A program made the position numbers and the translations under genes. This document shows, one piece after another, positions 38,267 to 38,273 of a stretch of DNA of 38,273 nucleotides. Origin of the DNA: Candidatus Cybelea septentrionalis (GTDB taxonomy: Bacteria; Vulcanimicrobiota; Vulcanimicrobiia; Vulcanimicrobiales; Vulcanimicrobiaceae); NCBI GenBank assembly GCA_003158175.1, contig PMHJ01000041.1:11299-49571 (forward strand), written 5' to 3'. Below the pieces are notes generated by a model. It saw only the letters and a program-made list of their open reading frames with translations. It ran no database searches and had not been told where the DNA came from. Position 1 is the stretch's first letter; each line of letters opens with the position of its first letter.

Positions 38267-38273
38267 GCTTGTC
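38255..38273 (+). repeat. Dispersed repeat copy at the end of holB, cut by window edge
   Basis: gtgtcatcctgagcttgtc matches the 21-bp unit of the bioA/bioF array base for base. It includes the holB stop codon (TGA in cctgag) and continues past the window. Confidence 0.85.

Overview
The window is a gene-dense, high-GC bacterial chromosome segment with about 43 protein genes. No RNA gene, CRISPR array, insertion sequence or phage module is visible. Gene content (split glycine decarboxylase, ScpAB, PdxST, a biotin operon, a yaaO-like decarboxylase/Ycf45-like ATPase/tmk/holB block), frequent GTG and TTG starts, and a dispersed repeat read in proteins as CHPELVEG suggest a deep-branching soil bacterium. 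Candidatus Eremiobacterota (WPS-2) is my best guess. This is inference from gene content and style, not a phylogenetic result.

Left third (1-18.3 kb). A partial gcvPB, a cysteine dioxygenase and an FAD oxidoreductase are followed by a NUDIX-scpA-scpB-nfo cluster in which scpA appears to lack a normal start codon. A secreted double-DTG aspartyl protease faces a GntR regulator across a perfect 20-bp palindrome. Next come a strong minus-strand promoter with a 45-codon small ORF, an ABATE/CGNR regulator, dinB, and several small secreted or cytosolic proteins (two related beta-rich secreted proteins, an HAF-repeat lipoprotein, DUF4242, VOC). A leftward operon then holds a RecB-type Fe-S nuclease, an SF1 helicase, a GNAT acetyltransferase and a Tat-exported amidohydrolase. 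The nuclease-helicase pair looks like a reduced AddAB/AdnAB system.

Middle (18.3-29.5 kb). ubiX converges on a leftward ispE-nucleotidyltransferase pair. A large six-hairpin glycosidase is coupled to a proline-rich membrane-anchored protein. Then follow pdxS-pdxT (pyridoxal phosphate synthase), a small DUF1844-like gene ending in a clear terminator, an HNH nuclease, a repeat-rich gap, a small orphan ORF, a beta-propeller protein coupled to an AI-2E-type transporter, an HdeD-like membrane protein and an orphan leftward gene.

Right (29.6-38.3 kb). bioA-bioF-bioD-bioB are tightly packed and cover the last four steps of biotin synthesis. They are followed by an Orn/Lys/Arg decarboxylase, an SpoIIIAA/Ycf45-like ATPase, tmk and holB, resembling the yaaO-tmk-holB region of Firmicutes.

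Cross-cutting themes: (i) a short dispersed repeat sits at gene ends, donating stop codons, a ribosome-binding site and a protein tail; (ii) several genes have a -10-like box 6-10 nt before the start codon, suggesting leaderless mRNAs; (iii) rare start codons are likely for scpA and the GNAT gene. The best candidates for something undescribed are the reduced helicase-nuclease pair, the 45-codon ORF behind a consensus promoter, and the face-to-face leaderless promoters over the palindrome.
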